Below, piece by piece: positions 42,801-47,539 of a DNA stretch of 64,000 bases. How positions within the stretch are numbered: position 1 is the stretch's first letter; the number at the start of each line of letters is the position of its first letter. Under the pieces are notes generated by a model. That model was given only the letters and a program-made list of their open reading frames with translations. It made no database searches and was not told the origin of the DNA. The DNA comes from Methanomassiliicoccales archaeon UBA147 (lineage in GTDB: Archaea; Thermoplasmatota; Thermoplasmata; SG8-5), in NCBI GenBank assembly GCA_002496385.1, contig DAJR01000027.1, positions 1-64,000 on the forward strand, read 5' to 3'. The translations under genes and the position numbers were made by a program.

Positions 42801-43712
42801 ACCATCCAGCTCGGCTACTATGAATGGACCGTATCGGCGATTGCTCCCGGTACCACCGGAATAATCCGCATGACCGTGCTTGCAGACCGCGCCACCACAC
42901 TCATTAACAATGCCTCGCTCTCGTACCGGAATGCGGCGAATCTGCTCTACCCCACAATATTCTCCCTGGCCACAACCCAGGTGAGTTTGTTGCCCTACAT
43001 CCTTCCCCCGGAGATAACCACCACGCCGCCCGAATTCGTATGGGCCGGGCAGAATTTCACGCTTTACGCCGATGCATTGGGCATGGGTGCTGACATTGAC
43101 ACTGTCATCCTCTACTTCACCGACATCTCCGGAACAACCTGGTACAGCATCATGGTGCCCCTTCTGATAACCCTGAACGGCAGCGGCGTCTACAGCATTG
43201 TGATGCCGGCCCAGTCATTCAAGGGTTTCATCTCGTACTTTGTCTGGGTCAACGATACCAATGGCAACGAGAACCGAACCGGCATTTACGATGTCGCGGT
43301 CAGATTGCCCCCCTATTTCGTATGGGGCAATATCTACTCCAACCGGGGCAACATGGTTGCCAACGCCATCGTCCAAATCACTGACACGGTTACCAATGAG
43401 ACGGTGATGGCCATAACAGATTCGGGCGGGCGGTACACGGTTGATTTGGCCACATTGTATTCGGGATACATGAACGGCGAGAACCTTGTGGTGTACGCAA
43501 CCGACGGCTCATTCTACGGAAGGAACGAATCCTTCATTGACCTTGATGGCTACGACGATCTGACAATGGCTTTCCCCAACAGAAGGGTGAACGTCGTCCT
43601 TTCGGAAATCCCAGAATTCGCAACTATACTGGTGCCCTTGATCGGTTTGATGGTATTGGTGGCGTTCCTCGAAAGAAGGAGGAGGAAGAGAGAGGATGCT
43701 GCCGTCATCTAG
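24825..43712 (+). CDS. Giant zinc-ribbon/DUF11-repeat surface protein with PEF-CTERM tail
   Basis: This 6,295-residue chain starts without a signal peptide. Residues 15-260 hold five zinc-ribbon pairs (CPICG...CTGC, CNDCG...CFICG, CPSCG...CPECW, CPKC...CAECF, CPFC...CPECG) in acidic linkers. RKKPER then precedes one membrane helix (about 278-302), which puts the ribbons in the cytoplasm. Outside follow two IDGAFxDW sugar-binding-like domains (about 310 and 598), an Fn3 and an Ig-like domain, the shared 235-residue module (1146-1380), 39 DUF11 repeats (1388-6052), an Ig-like and a carboxypeptidase-regulatory-like domain. The end is IPEFATILVPLIGL (PEF at 6263-6265), a helix and an Arg-rich tail, the PEF-CTERM pattern cut by archaeosortases. 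Sequons Asn-X-Thr/Ser are very frequent. Start 24825 is preferred to TTG 24798. Function is inferred to be a long anchored envelope fibre. Confidence 0.88.
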   Translation: MSKKDLERQGDGGGGTKQCPICGAENAPDASECTGCSFTFEADDIVETTSAAPGSGSTVCNDCGAELPAGTTSCFICGAEIGTPSTETIPEPPAEETPPEEEWDAGVVGGDAEPAPEEVTEEPEEIPEQPTPELPELGENEFHCPSCGKPIAMGTSKCPECWAEIPEMIRCPKCDHTIPLSSEVCAECFAKLKNGVLIEEPPEEMPEPAELPAEDLNGGELEEHIDEVTEIYGVECPFCHEIANPGDDICPECGMPLIEREEPAEEELAPRKKPERDWYRIIAIGVVAVLLVSGILPFAIPLPHVDRLQIRIDGAFGDWDQVSGQNDSVLSTLPANVDIVQSKMLSDAFNIYFFMQVRGQVFGDQEGDTARIFIDTDQDPATGYSIMGLGADYQIRVFGHGGDVESSSCLAFDDSKAQNDFNGFVSASPSVPHAPEAVQDAAKFEVRATLGDIGITQTTPVTAVFYMADSHGNRDYSDLPISSLGSVLFVRQSSIAPANGLMTGSASPAISLEIHAIGQSVDINGITVPNCAPGTFVRTMANGTSQTLSLTTSVTSLSAGSLVVREAAPDDFDVSGAHVVVTGQGSYSYAVMAPALIGIDGAFADWNGKGTTNSDRIDDQLSKNGIDSIDDAGLDMVSQTTARENNQLNILVQTNGTMLAGMWVPEIEEAYVDTGANTRSEATKPDYTYTEPEVSKTRAPNIQRPTVKSAKTGEGAVNVYLDTDNDTSTGYSIEGRGADYLVKIKGQNGRVTATSISIFSGSDRNMPSWTLQAGLPLGASSGSGVEIGIPLGLFTGITPNTSAVIQLVDWNLNGDVSDISMWDVFETGTRAGTRADPGLPGYGHLMGTLLTSGNEFVPGATLVLKDLTGRATTRITVENTIDSYSIAQEVSKGLQVNMYAVNNTLYGANSTTLTNDKTLAKCNIMMGNPIPAAAPTGLEAKVFGAIGVRLTWTTGATPTSFNIFKTTNTTTSAGDVMGRYYGISRLTGISGTATEFIDTNVANNTVYYYFIESVTGAQVHYSQEVSVTVNYSAVPVITHQPIADCTASVVTVKATVTDDSGIKFASVFYRKGSSGAWTSAPMTLSSGSPSNGNWVAGIPVEMTDINQLYQYYLTADDGSNLGMFGGSGAPGYPTPFGYNASYAPSNPFPVYGYVYLYDGTFAGGFAPVPQPGATVTVSWYDFSMAAVNTTSDVTNALGQFSIDLHNGGVGDPLGYGIEISSTASTGNTGYNWTAITDWNMTGGIWMNVLCGVPYDVIITNPLALPVPAVSANVPFPVTYRIVDINGVLAPGYFTFADGPMNWHSGDPLFVSPPDVYFDGTSSTTPGTWTGNLLLQTLGATYINVTENHLSDFYLTPFDAIAYQIGGVATPGYLKDWANLTLTVVGQSVFNLTKWAPAFANPGEIFSYWLNYSNEGTQWMYNVSISESYPPGVTFISSIPPPTIGTDYWFIGTIAPGGSNSIQIFVSVNMNATGTLTNTASITAPSITTVWAFANTTVINPLMTVKKSAPATANAGETMMYTIRYWNNGTDWAQNVWIYEDYPMNVNVLNATPMPTAWPGTWYIGDLAPGATGTIFVNVTVNAGFSGTLYNEVLLTYENDVVSMPDARAWANTTVNNPLLNVDKTAPATANSGAQIVYAIHIWNSGTATAFDVVVTDTLPAGTTYVPVATPPPSSVVGQTLTWTLPPIAPGASVWIYVTVQVSETATGTISNTVSVVYEDAAGQELGPVTDTATFAIADPLLTIQKVGPAYANSGQTITYTIWVNNTGSAPAYNITVTETYPADATFVSSNPPPSFGNNVWNISFLAAHGGTQISVTVLISATPGTVWQNNTVIADYEDGSNEDQADVTDVVTTILNNPQLTLAKTAPEFANPDQDITYTVTVTNIGSEPAYNVIVTESYPAGVSFVSANPAPTTPINVWNLGSIPVGGSITIVITVHINAGTTGLLTNTVAADYESSSGQDYHVTAYDTTMVTWPVMNIWKDGPANSTAGSTIMYTIHYQNLGSDTAYNVTITETYPADTTFLNANPTPTVGNNVWVIPSVAPGTGGVIFVNVTISSTATGMLVNSISAIYKNTDNQTMPEITNETYTFLTGPWMNLEKTGPATANTGETVIYTLHYWNSGDDTAYNVNITEIYPIEVTFVSANPPPTYGNNIWLIPTVAPGVHGWINITVTINDGVTGTVTNYVNLNYRNDADVQLPVETGNWTIIILDPLMIIEKVGPSEANPGQVIMYTITYQNIGLGAAYNVVITDTLDPGVSYVSSSPAGALAGQVLTWNIGTLVSGQGGTIFINVTVTATNGTIINTVSVDYDDAADEDQDDVEDTVVTTLINPFLIVEKEGPATAVPGQTITYWINGTNIGNDWAYDIWVNDTLPAGLTFLGSIPAFNTSFGSTYSWFIGYLAPGGKFSIQITAQVTATSGEIVNFANITFKNDADIVQPVIEIQTSPMAIVDCLILITKTAPETANTGEFITYTIAYINVGLSTAYNVVITDTLPIDVTYYSSIPSGTVIGQVIAWNIGTLAPYASGSIQVTVQVNEGLPIDTELINNVVVTYENGGNIVNQTSDFNITTVIDPLVEITKWAPPTGAPGGILTYLVNYTNSGNDTAYNVVITETYPTGVTFLDANPMPNNPPTNTVWNLGNLAPGASGTIFINVTISTTAGGTLVNTVQIICENDADVEFTDQDTVNTPIVGPYVQIVKTGPANAAPGDTISYTITYSNTGPGIAYNVRVYDTLPAGVAFVNAIASGILQTAGPPTWVWWFGNLAPGASGTIVITVTVNADATLLINNASVEYYTDPGFVNKIINNCTFTTVVNSPLLTIEKTANATACTGQIITYEITVTNTGSNVANNVIVTENYPDGVTYLIAVPLPTSGNNVWNLSQIKGISMPVGAVWTITVTLRVNATAIGVLHNAVNVRYWNQANAVMPVVWAYADTTIVNPLLTIDKTAPAEANTGELITYTLTVTNVGTAPAFNIWVNESYPPGVTYVSSNILPINFGGDNDSWYIPSLAVGAPFTITITVRVDALTGTLTNWAFVNYTNFADMPLTEVDDFAITTIVNPIMGITKWAPATANPGQTFTYWINYTNTGDGWAYNVVITETYPAGVSFVSSTPDPSSGNNVWNFGPLASGATGSIQITVQVLAGTVGWVLNNSARLDFQNQAGIPQLTISAWAVTNVVQPAMTVIKTGPATATQGQTILYTIFYQNTGNDIAYNVIITDAVPLGVSFVNSTPNPTSPGVWVIGNLAPGASGYIYITATIGAATTGIITNWAYVNYKNRIIPLDQVGDSALTTIIVPRMTITKTAPDYANTGETITYTISYQNLAAVAAYNVVITDTLPVGVTYVSSTPPGSAAGQTVTWNVGILGPGASGTITVNVIVTATDGTLTNTVRASYRNQYSVVYPVVWDTDSTIIINPIITVEKSAPATANTGQNIEYVIWVNNTGTDIAYNVTITETYPVGVIFVFAFPVPTSSNNVWNLGNLAPGTATPIFITVTVNATGLLVNSAEARFNNYVGIPQTPVTDTASTLVGDPLMFIQKTAPLNANPGQTIMYTIRYWNNGTAPAYNVIITETYPAGVTFLNANPMPGNPPTNTVWTIPTVPSHGSGVIFINVTISATATGFIENNVLLAYTDAANNPKPSVTDQAITVLTGPYVLLTKTGPGYANPGQIIMYTVTYRNIGTDTAYNVWINETYPAFVTFLNATPAPTTGNNAWNLGNLAPGAFGTIFINVTVAATATGTIHNNVTAVFRNSVGEQFSSDATWPTIILEPVMQIVKTGPAGANPGATITYWINYTNTGSDWAYDVTITETYPTGVTYYTAIPLPTTGNNVWNVGSLAPGASGSIQITVTIGLAVTGSITNTVRVDYDNQAGRAMVPVTATFVTLIVNPLLSLEKTAWTVLPGTVFPNEIFTYQIIYTNIGGGWAYDVRITESFPTGVTFLDATPPPTFGNQWLVGPLAPGASGSILITVRVNSGATGTLLNNITANYENSLGEMPPVYAELALQVIAPRLQITKTAPATANTGQDIVYRIWVNNTGNAWATDIILTETYPASVTFIEAVPVPTVQNTVWYVPDLGPGGSWFVEITVRVNLDAYGTLLNSVAVTFRDMADQSYGPVLAQAMTLIQDPMVTISKTGPATANPGQVIMYTITYENIGTAPANVIITETYPASVTFLNATPMPGNPENTIWNIGSVAPSTGGTIFINVTVSVTASGTLTNIVVLDYSSATRDFKSKQAVWNTTIVEPDMTLSKTAPAQANSGQTITYWLNYFNEGTDWAYNVTVTETYPDGVTFLSATPAPTTIPNFWSIGNVAPNTGGSIQITVRVNATAFGTLTNYAILNYRSGGRIMPYVEATAQTKVMDPILIITKDAPTDANQGETITYTITVRNIGSDFAYNVWVFENYPGTIFESSIPAPAFPSNDVWYFDSIANGSFVVITITVTVPLSASGYLDNAAYVDYFDLAGESQDREWAYASTYVTGPSLTVDKWATPYANAGDYLTYWINITNTGTGWAYNVIVTETYPAGITFVSAIPAPNPGNTTWNLGSIAPNHTVKIQITVQVNIGTVGILVNRADVDYENQIGVDYTPVWDIAVTTLGEIPNVIIQKTAPQYANAGQTINYTIFYHNAATIWANNTWINETYPFGVTYVPVANPAPSVGNNCWFIDDLAPGQSGYIFISVTVTGAVYGTLTNMANIVYWNGNLTRKFENYASANTIVRDALMQVDKSAPDTVAINQQFLYTITYTNIGNDTAYDVWVVDTLPGGVSFVTSSIPPDASSVPPVYRWHFASIAPGASAGITITVQANVAGVQVNTVTIDYDNTQGVARPQVSDSATTVITGLATPYVTIQKFAPAQAVTGQVITYLITYQNVGDGIANNVVVTDTLPLGVTFLNATPAEDSIAGQLVTWNNLAPIGPGVSGTIFVNVTVNALSGTLANQANVVWTGGSNVAYAYTTIVSPLMQVTKTVNETMAQNGETLHYTITYTNVGSAPAYDVTIVDTLPPGSSYLGATPPWDTSAPPMYTWVIPIVPAGSSGTIFLDAQVNVVSGTLTNNVSLNYDNAIGTAQQPVYAEATTEVTAVELILTKTTSSLVAEPGTDITYFITIFNAGPTPFTFANDVTLNDFYPAGTMFVTAQLKINNGGWNPAPANVSVAGLDTWYLSSWLGPMPAFDTWTLQLIVHIDWMAPDVLENRAMVNYTESGFVHFLNATAVTTISGPLMDITKTSSMKYVSPGQEFIYTINYVNNGPGPALNVTIREFYPAGLTFLSSIPAPSEGNNVWHLGTIGGLNNPPNSGQIIIRVRVNAMAGGVLTNRATLNYQNISGGWMPEESAFNTTTVLTGNTRMYIDKSGPATATTGQYVEYTIYYQNIGTGMALNVVLEDTFLASDLSFLSASRTPSYGGPGDTTIGWNLGNLAPHDSGTIIVRCTIGLAPGPSAQNFATIYFTDTVGNPGSISDMASTWIHIPVLNITKEGPAFANSGQYITYWINYTNTNPIAAAYNVTITETYSLNVTYLIANPLPTTGTNVWFIGTVSPGGSGSIIITVRVLGTVANGGAVFNYVNLAYENMGYIAQPVESAFVTTTIYNPILQVGKTGPASANTGQLINYTITLNNIGGAPAYNIEIADLYPSQVTYVGASLTPSIGNNRWLIPFLINGGSIQFNITVRIGYSVTPGITIHNDVFVDYEDGNGGAKPQEWARASTLIVDPLLRVTKTGPAIASTNQTITYLITVENFGNADAYNILLNELYPSNQTARWITFVNSSQFPTGAGNDTWTIFSLAPGATWVLWINVTVLVQCDINNTVTVAYRDYPGEIQEPVSDYWVTTIENPCMIIRKTANATAVAGGYILYNITAENIGTGNATNVIVTEYYPVGTAFVWASITPTSGNNEWTFASLPVGFIGWLNILVRVNGNAVPASLLNNTVHFAYQNQGGMPMPQLNVSASTRIIGPSIQILKSAPGYVEIGQIFNYTIQYWNNGTDWAYNVVIRDIYPSALTILGTEPAPATIQLGYYEWTVSAIAPGTTGIIRMTVLADRATTLINNASLSYRNAANLLYPTIFSLATTQVSLLPYILPPEITTTPPEFVWAGQNFTLYADALGMGADIDTVILYFTDISGTTWYSIMVPLLITLNGSGVYSIVMPAQSFKGFISYFVWVNDTNGNENRTGIYDVAVRLPPYFVWGNIYSNRGNMVANAIVQITDTVTNETVMAITDSGGRYTVDLATLYSGYMNGENLVVYATDGSFYGRNESFIDLDGYDDLTMAFPNRRVNVVLSEIPEFATILVPLIGLMVLVAFLERRRRKREDAAVI
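28261..28963 (+). repeat. Shared surface module, copy B
   Basis: This is the counterpart, inside the giant gene, of the module at 23268-23970. Protein identity is high throughout with no obvious gap, while synonymous positions differ often, so the copying is not very recent. Confidence 0.85.
28987..42985 (+). repeat. Array of 39 DUF11 repeats inside the giant gene
   Basis: Units of about 119 residues (359 bases) begin with patterns like LLTIEKTAPATANTGQ, pass through ITYTITYxNxGxxxAYNVVI and TETYPAGVTFVSANPxP, and end with GTITNTVxVxY. I counted 39 starts. The units are divergent at DNA level, so the array is old rather than a fresh expansion. DUF11 is an Ig-like domain common in archaeal and bacterial surface stalks. 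Confidence 0.88.
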
Positions 43713-44244
43713 AATCGCCATTGCATCATTTGTCGTATGCATCCTAATGATATCCGCCGTTCCGGGGGAATCCGTGGCAATTCCTTACAAGATAGAGGGG
43801 TACCTTAACGACGGTGAAGGCCTTCCAATCACTCTTGCCAATATATCCATCACCGGCGAAGTGTACGATATCGGGGTACAGGACATGGTCAGCCAGACCT
43901 GGTACCGCACGACCGACGCATACGGCAAATACGTGATATACCTGGCAGCGAATGAGCCGGGCGGCCTGTTCATGAATTCCACAGTCACGGTTTCGTATCG
44001 TTCCGGAGACGACATTGTCAGCAGGGATGTGACCATCTCAGGCCTTTCGGTTTGGGCTAATTTGACTTACAAAGAGAGTCTTGGCCTGGGGGATTACCTG
44101 ATGTCTCCCATAGGCATACTGATTATCGTGATTCTGATAGTGGCTGTGATGATAGGGTTCTATATTTCCAAATCTGAATCGCCTGAAGAAGTAAAAGACT
44201 CCGAACAGTCAAAACGAGTCGAGAAGCGAAGGCGAAGGAATTGA
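43696..44244 (+). CDS. Membrane-anchored surface protein with one beta domain
   Basis: Its start overlaps the end of the giant gene by 17 bases, so translation is probably coupled. The signal peptide (SRIAIASFVVCILMISAVPG) is followed by a single carboxypeptidase-regulatory-like beta domain of about 110 residues (KIEGYLNDGEGLPITLANIS, then YRTTDAYGKYVIYLA). A membrane helix (GILIIVILIVAVMIGFYI, about 140-157) and a basic tail (KRVEKRRRRN) close it. The tail lacks a PEF or PGF motif and looks like a plain stop-transfer anchor. The protein is 182 residues. A role with the giant protein is inferred from the overlap. Confidence 0.75.
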   Translation: MLPSSRIAIASFVVCILMISAVPGESVAIPYKIEGYLNDGEGLPITLANISITGEVYDIGVQDMVSQTWYRTTDAYGKYVIYLAANEPGGLFMNSTVTVSYRSGDDIVSRDVTISGLSVWANLTYKESLGLGDYLMSPIGILIIVILIVAVMIGFYISKSESPEEVKDSEQSKRVEKRRRRN

Positions 44245-44253
44245 GAGGTTCAG

Positions 44254-47200
44254 ATGAGAAACAAACAATATCAGTTCATGTCAATCCTGACCGCATTCAT
44301 TGTAGTTTCGCTTCTGGTCCCTTCGATTCAATTAGGCGCTTCTGATTCTCCCCCGCCGCATGTGATATATGGCTATGTGTATGATGCCTATTCCACTCCC
44401 CTTAAAGACGCTGAAGTATATGTCAACAATACCAGGACTGGAGGTTCCCAGGATTGCATTGCCGATGCATATGGGAGATATACTGTGGGTATCGACGCGA
44501 ATACGACCCACCCGTATCAAATCGGTGATTTGCTCTCCATAACGGCTGTTTACCATAATCATTCCCAGAATGGCATTATTTTTGTTGATGGCTCTCCAGC
44601 ACAACTGTTCAATATCTCCTTGAATTTCAGGGCATACATCATTCAGGGCAACGTTGTTAAGCCGGATGGAACGCCAGCCAGGTATTTCAATGTCCAGGTG
44701 ACCAATGAATTCTATCATGAAACCAGGAATTGCGTCACGGATTCCCAGGGCCATTACAGGACCGACCTCAGTACCTTTCAAAACGGGTTCGGGCAGAACG
44801 ACGGGATACTTGCATCCGTGAGCCAATCCGGTTTTCACGGTCAGAAATACACCGTGGTCCAAACCGGCCCAGGTGCAACTTTGGATATCACCCTCGTTGA
44901 TATAGAGGATCCAACCCCCCTTCTCCAGGAAACACCGGCCTCAGTCAACCTGTCACAGAATTTCCGAATCCTTGTTTGGGTCACTGACAACCATGTGCTC
45001 GGCAGCGTCAGGCTGCTCATCAAGAAAAGCGGCCAATCCGCATACTCCGAAATTCCGATGATCAAAGACGACGGTTCAATTAATGACTGGAACGGGAACG
45101 GGATGCCCAACACTCAATTGTACGGCCAATCGACACAGCTCGGTCTCCCGGTTCAGACCGACATCCGCGATTTGCTCTTTTACATCAATGCGACCGACAC
45201 TGGAGGGAATTCAGGCACCGCCCCCGCCCTCAATCCATCTGCCAGCCCGTTTATCATTAAGGTGAATGACCAATTCTCTCCGACTCTCGCGCATACGCCA
45301 GTTACATGGGCAGAGGCGGGAGTGCCCAAAGAAATAATTGCGACCGCCGATGACAACATAATGGTTGACCAGGTCAATCTCTTTTGCAAGGGCGTTGGCA
45401 TGGTTTCGTTCTCTAAAATCCGGATGATGCCAACAGGCGACCCCCTAAAGTACAATGCCAGCATCCCCGCCCAATATGCCCTGGGAACTCTGAATTACTA
45501 CCTGGTATGCAATGACACCAGCAATAATTCTGTAAGATTGCCAGTGTCCGGTGAGTGGAGTGTCAACGTGGCGGACACCCGAGCCCCCGTAATCACCCAC
45601 ACCAAAATCAATTCAGCCAATAAGGATGGAACTGTAAATTTCACATGCATCGTGAATGAAGTCAATGAAGACTTGTTGGACTCTGTATGGCTCAATTATT
45701 CCTATGGTGCGCTATCGGGAAACGAGACCATGAACTACAGCTCCCTGACAGGAGCTTGGCATTATGAGTTCAGTCCTCTGTCAACCAAGGACATTTTCTG
45801 CTATACCATCTGGGCAAATGACACCAGCGGGAACATCGCCCATGTATCAAATGCGTTCCCGGTGCTTGATGTGGGCACCCCATTGATAACCCATCAGCCT
45901 CCGGAGTTTCTGGAATTCAACCGGACCGTGGCTATTTTTGCGTATGTCGAGGATGATGTTGAGATTGCAGGAGTTGCTTTGGCATACCTTCCCTCGGGAG
46001 CCCTGGAATACAACACTGTCGGCATGGCCGACGCGGACACCCACTCTGATGTCAGGCATGGCAATTATACAGCCAATATTTCCGCGCAAACTGTTCTCGG
46101 GATAGGTAAACTTAGATACATAATGAATGCCAGTGACGGCACAAACAACATTTCCTGGCCTTCCCTCCAGCCTTATTATCTGATAGACATCCTGGACACG
46201 CTTCCCCCATCGATTTCTAATCTGGCTTTCAATGCGACCCCACCCGGAAATGCCGGTGCGAGGGTTCGAGTGAATGTCACGGACTGGCATTCTGTGGATT
46301 CCGTGACAATTCATTATCTTAATTCCACCTCTTTGCAGTGGACTCCAGTCCAAATGAATCTCATCGACAGCCTGACATACGAAGGAACAATCCCCCCCCA
46401 TTCCCCGGGCATGGTGAAGTTTTATATTGCGTCAAACGACTCAAGCGGGAACGCTGCCACGCTCCCCCTGACCACGCCCAAACTCAATCCGTTCTTCATT
46501 AATTTCACGGACGGCATTCCCCCCGGGATTGAACTGGTCGTTCCGGAATCCATGGGTGTGAACCAAACCGTGGATATCATCGTCAACGCAACCGACGATT
46601 TCTCAAATGCCTCGGCTGAACTGTTTTGCATGGGCGTGAAGGACACCGTGTTCCGCCGGATAGAGCTATCCATGATTGATGACGCTTCATACAAAGGCAC
46701 CCTTCCCCCGCAATTGTCCAGCGGTTTCGTTAAACTGTACGCAATTGCTTCGGACGGCCTTAACAGGAATCAAACATCCACAATAGAAATCCCGGTGATC
46801 AACAATCCTCCGATGATAAGGCATACATCGCCCAACAACCTCTCGTTTGGCGTGGCATTCTCGATTGTCGCCGAGGTCACGGACGACCTGCGAGTTGAGA
46901 ACGTGAGCCTTGATTGGAAGTTGCAGGGAGGGGTCAGCACTCTGAAAGCATTGGGCCGGGTGAATTCAAATTTTTATCGCGCAAACCTCTCCTTTGATAG
47001 CCCTGTGACGGTTCTTTATCGAATCATTGCCTTCGACACAGAGAATCATTCAATCTGGCCGGATGATGGCTATTACGAAATTGAGATATCTGACTTGGAG
47101 ATGCCGAGAATCATCCATGAGCCATTGCAGAACCTCACCACGGCCGAGATGCCCATCATCATTGCCACGGTCACCGACAATCTGAAGGTTGCCTCGGTCG

Positions 47201-47538
47201 AGATCTGGTACAGAAATGCCGAGTCCGAGGCATTTGCCAGTGCGGAGTTGATGCAGGCATCCGGCACAGACGATTATGCCGTGATATTGGACCGCCAGCC
47301 TGAAGGCAATTTCACATATTACATAGTGGCCAGCGACGGAGTCAATGATGCCCGATTCCCGATACATGGCTCATGCACGGTGGAGGTAACCCGCTGCGGT
47401 GAATCCTCTTGGTTACCCGTTTTGATACTGACAATTGTGATAGTCCTAATGATATTCGCAGCCTTTCTGGTATATCTGCATCATCGTCGGAAGCCTATTA
47501 AAGAAGAACCTGTTTCACCGGATAATAAGGTAGATTGA
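44254..47538 (+). CDS. Large membrane-anchored Ig-like surface protein
   Basis: Nine bases after the previous stop, this 1,094-residue protein begins with a signal peptide (SILTAFIVVSLLVPSIQLGA). Two carboxypeptidase-regulatory-like domains follow (HVIYGYVYDAYSTPLKDAEV at about 35 and YIIQGNVVKPDGTPARYFNV at about 130), then about eight Ig-like units of 90-100 residues with a repeated core such as FRILVWVTDNHVLGSVRLLI and FSIVAEVTDDLRVENVSL. A membrane helix near 1056-1076 (LPVLILTIVIVLMIFAAFLV) and a short basic tail end it. Sequons are frequent. There is no sorting motif. It is a type I surface protein of unknown binding partner, made with the giant and the 182-residue proteins. Confidence 0.77.
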   Translation: MRNKQYQFMSILTAFIVVSLLVPSIQLGASDSPPPHVIYGYVYDAYSTPLKDAEVYVNNTRTGGSQDCIADAYGRYTVGIDANTTHPYQIGDLLSITAVYHNHSQNGIIFVDGSPAQLFNISLNFRAYIIQGNVVKPDGTPARYFNVQVTNEFYHETRNCVTDSQGHYRTDLSTFQNGFGQNDGILASVSQSGFHGQKYTVVQTGPGATLDITLVDIEDPTPLLQETPASVNLSQNFRILVWVTDNHVLGSVRLLIKKSGQSAYSEIPMIKDDGSINDWNGNGMPNTQLYGQSTQLGLPVQTDIRDLLFYINATDTGGNSGTAPALNPSASPFIIKVNDQFSPTLAHTPVTWAEAGVPKEIIATADDNIMVDQVNLFCKGVGMVSFSKIRMMPTGDPLKYNASIPAQYALGTLNYYLVCNDTSNNSVRLPVSGEWSVNVADTRAPVITHTKINSANKDGTVNFTCIVNEVNEDLLDSVWLNYSYGALSGNETMNYSSLTGAWHYEFSPLSTKDIFCYTIWANDTSGNIAHVSNAFPVLDVGTPLITHQPPEFLEFNRTVAIFAYVEDDVEIAGVALAYLPSGALEYNTVGMADADTHSDVRHGNYTANISAQTVLGIGKLRYIMNASDGTNNISWPSLQPYYLIDILDTLPPSISNLAFNATPPGNAGARVRVNVTDWHSVDSVTIHYLNSTSLQWTPVQMNLIDSLTYEGTIPPHSPGMVKFYIASNDSSGNAATLPLTTPKLNPFFINFTDGIPPGIELVVPESMGVNQTVDIIVNATDDFSNASAELFCMGVKDTVFRRIELSMIDDASYKGTLPPQLSSGFVKLYAIASDGLNRNQTSTIEIPVINNPPMIRHTSPNNLSFGVAFSIVAEVTDDLRVENVSLDWKLQGGVSTLKALGRVNSNFYRANLSFDSPVTVLYRIIAFDTENHSIWPDDGYYEIEISDLEMPRIIHEPLQNLTTAEMPIIIATVTDNLKVASVEIWYRNAESEAFASAELMQASGTDDYAVILDRQPEGNFTYYIVASDGVNDARFPIHGSCTVEVTRCGESSWLPVLILTIVIVLMIFAAFLVYLHHRRKPIKEEPVSPDNKVD

Positions 47539-47539
47539 A

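Noticed and set aside
28987..42985. CRISPR or satellite DNA
   Set aside because: The regular 359-base periodicity is one continuous reading frame of DUF11 domains, with divergent DNA.
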